NCBI GenBank assembly: GCA_004283105.1
Contig: SHLN01000171.1
Span: 1 to 5,674, forward strand
Origin: Acidimicrobiia bacterium
Lineage (GTDB): Bacteria > Actinomycetota > Acidimicrobiia > Spongiisociales > SHLN01
Direction: 5' to 3'
Length of the DNA: 5,674 nucleotides
This document shows positions 4,055 through 5,674 of the stretch, one piece after another. The notes beneath the pieces are model-generated. The model did no database searches and had not been told where the DNA came from. It saw nothing but the letters and a program-made list of their open reading frames with translations. Numbering within the stretch: position 1 is the first letter of the stretch; each line of letters starts with the position of its first letter. Both the position numbers and the translations under genes were made by a program.

Positions 4055-5176
4055 GTGAAGATCGTCCACATCGTCCCCTACAAGCTCGATGCCTATTCCG
4101 GCGTCTACAGCGCCATCAGTGGATTGGCCGGGGCCCTCGCGCGGGCGGGTCATGACGTCGAAGCCTGGAACCTCTCTCCCTGGCCGGACGGTCGCCCCGA
4201 GTTGGTGGCCGAGTTCGATCGCTCGGGGGTCGTTCGGAGGGAGCTTCCGGAGAGCAGCCGTCCGTGGTCGCTCACTTCGGCTGCCAGGCGGATGATCGAC
4301 CACGAACTGGCAGCCGACATCGTGCACTTGCACAGCGTGTTCAGCCCCCAGAACAATCTGCTCGCCAGGCGCACCGAGCTGCCGCTCGTCCTGTCACCCC
4401 ACGGAGTCCTGCTGCCGGGCAGCATGGGCAAGTCCACGCTCCGCAAGCAGGCGTACCGCCGTCTCGTCGAAATCCCGGCGCTGAGGAGGATCGCGGCGGT
4501 GTGTGCCCTCTCGGAGGCGGAAGCGGCCGGGGTCCGGGACTTTGGATATTCGGGCCGGATCAAGGTGGTGCCAAACGGCGTGCCGGAACCGGAGGCCGGG
4601 GTCGACTCCGGCGCACTCAGGAGGGGTCTCGAGATTGCCACCGAGGCCCGCATCGGTCTGTATGTGGGCCGGATCCAGATCGACCACAAGCGCCTGAATG
4701 TCATCGCCAGGGCCGTGTCGGCCACTCCCGGATGGCAGCTCGTCGTGGTCGGTTCTGACTACCGCGGTGATGGTGCCCGGCTCGAGGCGCTCGTCGGCGC
4801 ACTTCCCGGCGCCGATCGCATCCACCTGGTCGGTCCCAGGCAAGGAATGGAACTGGCCGAGGCCTATGCCGGCGCAGACGTGTTCCTGCTCCTGTCGCAC
4901 TCGGAGGGAATGTCGATGGCCTTGTTGGAAGCGTTGTCGTACGGGCTTCCCGCCGTGGTGAGCCCTGAGGTCGAGGAGACGCTGTCGGTTGCGGGACGAG
5001 GCGGCGGGTGGACGGCCGACGGTGATTCGCTGGCCGATCTCCTCAGCGGCCTGGCGACACTGCCGGAGGAAGCCTGGGGGGAGCGCCGCGTCGCGGCACA
5101 ATCCATCGTGTCGGACTTCACGTGGGAAGCGGTCGCGGCCGAATACCTCTCGCTGTACGAATCGGTGGCTGTCTAG
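4055..5176 (+). CDS. GT4-type (GT-B fold) glycosyltransferase
   Basis: This is a retaining glycosyltransferase of the GT4 kind, moving a sugar from a nucleotide donor to an unknown acceptor. The 373 residues form two Rossmann-like halves. The N-terminal acceptor half starts MKIVHIVPY, has a glycine-containing loop (AYSGVYSAI) and LSPHG (113-117). The C-terminal donor half holds VVPNGV (171-176), LYVGRIQIDHKRL (202-214) for the donor phosphates, and LVGPRQGMELAEAYAGADVF (258-277). HSEGMSMALLEAL carries the E-x7-E pair Glu284 and Glu292. No membrane segment is obvious. The start is GTG at 4055, the first start codon after the nucS stop (4049-4051), just one codon away and in the same frame. There is no ribosome binding site, so translational coupling to nucS is likely. 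Such enzymes often serve capsule, glycolipid or mycothiol-like pathways; the sequence does not decide which, and no other sugar gene is near. Confidence 0.93.
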   Translation: MKIVHIVPYKLDAYSGVYSAISGLAGALARAGHDVEAWNLSPWPDGRPELVAEFDRSGVVRRELPESSRPWSLTSAARRMIDHELAADIVHLHSVFSPQNNLLARRTELPLVLSPHGVLLPGSMGKSTLRKQAYRRLVEIPALRRIAAVCALSEAEAAGVRDFGYSGRIKVVPNGVPEPEAGVDSGALRRGLEIATEARIGLYVGRIQIDHKRLNVIARAVSATPGWQLVVVGSDYRGDGARLEALVGALPGADRIHLVGPRQGMELAEAYAGADVFLLLSHSEGMSMALLEALSYGLPAVVSPEVEETLSVAGRGGGWTADGDSLADLLSGLATLPEEAWGERRVAAQSIVSDFTWEAVAAEYLSLYESVAV

Positions 5177-5184
5177 GCCCTAGA
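5172..5184. repeat. Small palindrome over two convergent stop codons
   Basis: TCTAGG (5172-5177) and CCTAGA (5179-5184) are perfect arms around a single C. The palindrome contains the TAG of the glycosyltransferase gene (5174-5176) and, on the other strand, the TAG of the sigma factor gene (5182-5180). With a one-base centre it cannot form a normal hairpin, so it is listed as sequence symmetry only. Confidence 0.4.
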
Positions 5185-5674
5185 TGAGGGCCTCGAGCTC
5201 GAAGGCGCAGGAGGGATGGCGCAACTTGGAGAGGGCCCGCCCTTCGATCTGACGCACCCGCTCCCTCGTCAGCCCGAACGTCTTTCCGACATCTGAGAGG
5301 GTCCGCGGGGGACCGCCTTCGAGTCCGTAGCGAAGCTTGATGATGTCGCGCTCGGTTGGTTCGAGCACGTCGAGCGCCTTGAGGAGGTGGCCGGTGCGGG
5401 CGGCCGCCACCGCCACGAGGAAGGGATCGGGGGCATCGAGATCCTCGACGAAATCGCCGAGCTCGGCTTCGCTCTCGGAGCCGACCGGACGGTCCAGTGA
5501 CACGGTGTCGCCGGGTGCGTCGAGCGCCATCCGGACCCGTTCGGGGTCGAGGCCGCTGTGCTCGGCGATCTCTTCGACGGTCGGCGCTCGATGGTATTCC
5601 TGGCTGAGCGCGAGGGCCGTCTCTTGCACGGTGCGAACAACGTCGACCATGTGAACCGGGAGGCGAATCGTGCG
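5180..5674 (-). CDS. RpoD-like sigma-70 family sigma factor, 3' part (regions 3-4)
   Basis: The gene enters from the right edge; 164 codons and the stop are inside. Sigma factors guide RNA polymerase to promoters. The visible part starts with RTIRLPVHMVDVV, the junction of regions 2.4 and 3.0. It continues with the region 3 helices and TVEEIAEHSGLDPERVRMAL, then the region 3.2 linker DRPVG...LGDFVED. Region 4 follows (LEPTERDIIKLRYGL), with the -35-binding helix-turn-helix in TLSDVGKTFGLTRERVRQIE. The open frame continues to the edge without a break, so the ATG at 5648-5650 is internal and not the start. Full region 3 puts it in group 1 or 2, not ECF. The end (LRHPSCAFELEALI) departs from the usual LRHPSRS...LRDYLD tail of primary sigma factors, which hints at a group 2 (alternative, RpoD-like) member. 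It converges on the glycosyltransferase gene with three bases between stops. Confidence 0.95.
   Translation of the reverse strand, partial: RTIRLPVHMVDVVRTVQETALALSQEYHRAPTVEEIAEHSGLDPERVRMALDAPGDTVSLDRPVGSESEAELGDFVEDLDAPDPFLVAVAAARTGHLLKALDVLEPTERDIIKLRYGLEGGPPRTLSDVGKTFGLTRERVRQIEGRALSKLRHPSCAFELEALI

Noticed and set aside
3635..4333. A 232-codon minus-strand frame over nucS and the start of the glycosyltransferase gene
   Set aside because: It overlaps two genes with clear catalytic motifs and is a GC-driven antisense shadow; the same holds for 4394-5101 and 2820-3377.
5648..5650. ATG as the start of a short 156-residue sigma-like protein
   Set aside because: The frame stays open to the window edge, and the eight codons upstream (RTIRLPVH) are standard sigma region 2.4/3.0 sequence, so this Met is internal.

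Overview
The window is GC-rich, densely coded bacterial chromosome. The combination of a NucS/EndoMS mismatch endonuclease, a stand-alone sufB, a mycobacterial-type beta-carbonic anhydrase and an RpoD-like sigma factor points to an actinomycete (Actinomycetota). A deep-branching group such as Acidimicrobiia is my guess from overall feel, not something shown here. I see no phage, transposase, CRISPR or tRNA signature.

Layout. Bases 1-665 have no convincing gene. They hold at least four diverged copies of a heptamer-repeat module (consensus near CCATCAG, ending in CCAGAAC), a 12-bp inverted repeat, and five compact hairpins, two of them very strong GGA-loop palindromes side by side. Then comes sufB (666-2072, +), converging with only 4 bases between stop codons on a small two-helix membrane protein with a PH-like tail (2077-2619, -). 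The last codons of that gene are made of another heptamer repeat (CCCGCTT). A 221-base divergent spacer follows. It contains a perfect 13-bp A/T-flanked hairpin that looks like a bidirectional intrinsic terminator. Next is a co-directional group on the + strand: beta-carbonic anhydrase (2841-3371), nucS (3392-4051) and a GT4-type glycosyltransferase (4055-5176). The group converges, 3 bases apart, on the 3' part of a sigma-70 family gene (5180 to beyond the window end, -).

How the genes relate. SufB is the scaffold of the SUF iron-sulfur cluster machine, but none of its usual partners is in the window. The carbonic anhydrase, nucS and glycosyltransferase are packed like an operon, yet they share no obvious pathway. 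nucS and the glycosyltransferase are so close (one codon, same frame) that coupled translation is likely. The most unusual material is the non-coding part: period-7 repeats at several places and clustered palindromes upstream of sufB. I see no clear new protein system.
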